The notes under the pieces: model-generated
What the model saw: only the letters and a program-made list of their open reading frames with translations
Databases searched by the model: none
What the model was told of the DNA's origin: nothing
Translations under genes and position numbers: made by a program
DNA from: Thiotrichaceae bacterium
GTDB taxonomy: Bacteria > Pseudomonadota > Gammaproteobacteria > SZUA-229
Reading direction: 5' to 3'
Assembly: GCA_002746365.1 (NCBI GenBank)
Contig: NVWZ01000014.1
Coordinates: forward strand, 1,522-7,339
DNA: 5,818 bases
Shown: one piece after another, positions 4,688 to 5,818 of the stretch
How positions within the stretch are numbered: the first letter of the stretch is position 1
How the letters are laid out: each line of letters opens with the position of its first letter

Positions 4688-5818
4688 TCAATTATTTTTG
4701 GTGCTGTATCTGAATTTAAGTTCAACACGGGTGCCTTCATCCGGTTCACTTTCAATTTTTAACTTGCCACCAAGATGACGCGCTCGTTCTTTCATAATGG
4801 TTAATCCGAGGTGTTTACCTTCGGAACTTTGAATTTTTCCGGGATCAAATCCCTTGCCATCGTTTTCAATTAATATACGGATGTTGCCGCCTTCGTTGTT
4901 GACCAGTATACGGACGATATGGGCATTAGCATGTTTTTTTATGTTGGCTAATGATTCCTGAACGATACGATACGCATTTAATTCTATATTGGAAGGGAGT
5001 GATAATACTTGTTCACTGCTCTGTAACAGAATGTGGATGCCGGTTTCTTTTCGAAACTTTTCAACAGCACGTTTGATTGCAGGAATGAGCCCTTGTTGTT
5101 CGATAGGGACGCGGCAATGGGCTATAAGTTCGCGTAAGCTGGTTGAGGCTTCATCGAGAGCATCCTCGATTGATTCGATGGTTTTGAATGCCATGAAATC
5201 ACCAGTGGGTTGCAGTGTTTGATCGAGGATGCGGACTTGAAAGCGTAACGATGCCAATGTCTGTGCTAATGAGTCGTGTAATTCATTGGCAATGATATTG
5301 CGCTCGTCTTTAATTAGTTGTTGGCGTTTTTTTTGTTCGATAAATGATTGTTCTATCGACTCACCCAGATGCGCACCGACAGACAGTAATAAGTAAGCCA
5401 GTTGTTCGTCGATTTCAATGCTGTCTTCTACAAAAAGATTGATTACGCCCAGTGTCTGAATTTTGTACCTGACGGGTATGCACAGTTGTGTAGGGGGCAG
5501 ATTATCGGGATCAAGCGTGTTCTGGCGAATTTGAATCTCGTCGATAACGTCGGTTTCAAAACTGAACAAATGACCATCGATAGGCGCGTGTTGAATGCTG
5601 TTTGCCTGATCTTCGGTAATACCAAAATGGGCTATCAGGTTCATCAGACCGTCATCGGTTATTAGCTGTATTGAACCGGCGGCGGCATTGAAATTCTGCT
5701 TTAATAAAATCAGAAAATCATGCAGTTTTTGTGGCTCGTCAATGGCCGAACTTAAGGTGCTGTTAATTCTATAGAGCAGGGTGAGAGATGACGTGCTCCA
5801 TTGGAAAGGTGAATTTTC
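4688..5818 (-). CDS. NarX-like sensor histidine kinase (5' end missing)
   Basis: The frame is open to the right edge, so 376 residues are visible and the N-terminus lies outside. An internal ATG at 5644 is not the true start, because coding sequence (NSTLSSAIDEPQKLHDFL and onward) continues upstream of it. The visible part begins with a GAF-like sensory region (about 1-155). It is followed by a short linker coil and a HisKA_3 dimerisation domain with ERNIIANELHDSLAQ, phospho-accepting H181. A HATPase_c domain follows, with N-box QESLANIKKHAN (N292), G1 box ENDGKGFD (D320) and G2 box GLTIMKERA (G338). The H-box is of the NarX/NarQ/UhpB subclass, whose members phosphorylate LuxR-type (NarL-like) regulators. 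Any transmembrane sensor part would be beyond the window. No response regulator gene follows downstream. The signal, nitrate or otherwise, cannot be assigned from these domains. Confidence 0.88.
   Translation of the reverse strand, partial: ENSPFQWSTSSLTLLYRINSTLSSAIDEPQKLHDFLILLKQNFNAAAGSIQLITDDGLMNLIAHFGITEDQANSIQHAPIDGHLFSFETDVIDEIQIRQNTLDPDNLPPTQLCIPVRYKIQTLGVINLFVEDSIEIDEQLAYLLLSVGAHLGESIEQSFIEQKKRQQLIKDERNIIANELHDSLAQTLASLRFQVRILDQTLQPTGDFMAFKTIESIEDALDEASTSLRELIAHCRVPIEQQGLIPAIKRAVEKFRKETGIHILLQSSEQVLSLPSNIELNAYRIVQESLANIKKHANAHIVRILVNNEGGNIRILIENDGKGFDPGKIQSSEGKHLGLTIMKERARHLGGKLKIESEPDEGTRVELKFRYSTKNN

Noticed and set aside
4989..5665. Small open frames on the plus strand and an alternative minus frame within the kinase gene
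   Set aside because: They overlap a clear kinase coding sequence with all its motifs, lack ribosome sites and show no family resemblance.

Overview
The window looks like accessory DNA of a proteobacterium, most likely a gammaproteobacterium. The gene families and the moderate-to-low GC fit this, but nothing here fixes the genus. It divides into three parts.

(1) Positions 1 to about 1200 read as a fragment of an integron-type gene-cassette array built from toxin-antitoxin (TA) modules. A PIN-domain toxin gene lies on the minus strand and is followed one base later by the start of a ribbon-helix-helix (RHH) antitoxin gene that runs off the left edge. Next comes an imperfect palindrome with attC recombination-site architecture (498-587). 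Then comes a plus-strand RHH antitoxin / RelE-ParE toxin operon with its own promoter and a likely operator. The toxin stop codon lies inside a GCTAAC box, as is common at the left end of an attC. No integrase gene is in the window.

(2) About 1204-2759 is an insertion sequence of the IS110 family, probably the IS1111 group. The DEDD transposase gene is on the minus strand. The element has subterminal inverted repeats, an 8-bp AGTATCAA at each edge, a short left end (72 bp) and a long non-coding right end (424 bp). The long right end is where IS1111-group elements are expected to encode their bridge RNA, and it contains segments that resemble the element's own termini. The element sits just downstream of the RelE-ParE gene, possibly within that cassette's attC or tail. 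It is followed by a short AT-rich, inverted-repeat-bounded, MITE-like segment (about 2826-3009).

(3) From about 3039 on, ordinary chromosomal genes appear. An APC-superfamily amino-acid permease is on the plus strand. It is convergent with a NarX-like GAF/HisKA_3/HATPase sensor kinase on the minus strand, whose 5' part lies beyond the right edge. The 356-bp gap between them has no gene but several inverted repeats.

The TA modules probably act as stabilising or autonomous cassettes with their own promoters. The permease and kinase have no visible functional link to them. The least explained parts are the operator-like palindromes inside both TA promoters, the IS right end with its candidate guide segments, and the structured leader of the permease gene.
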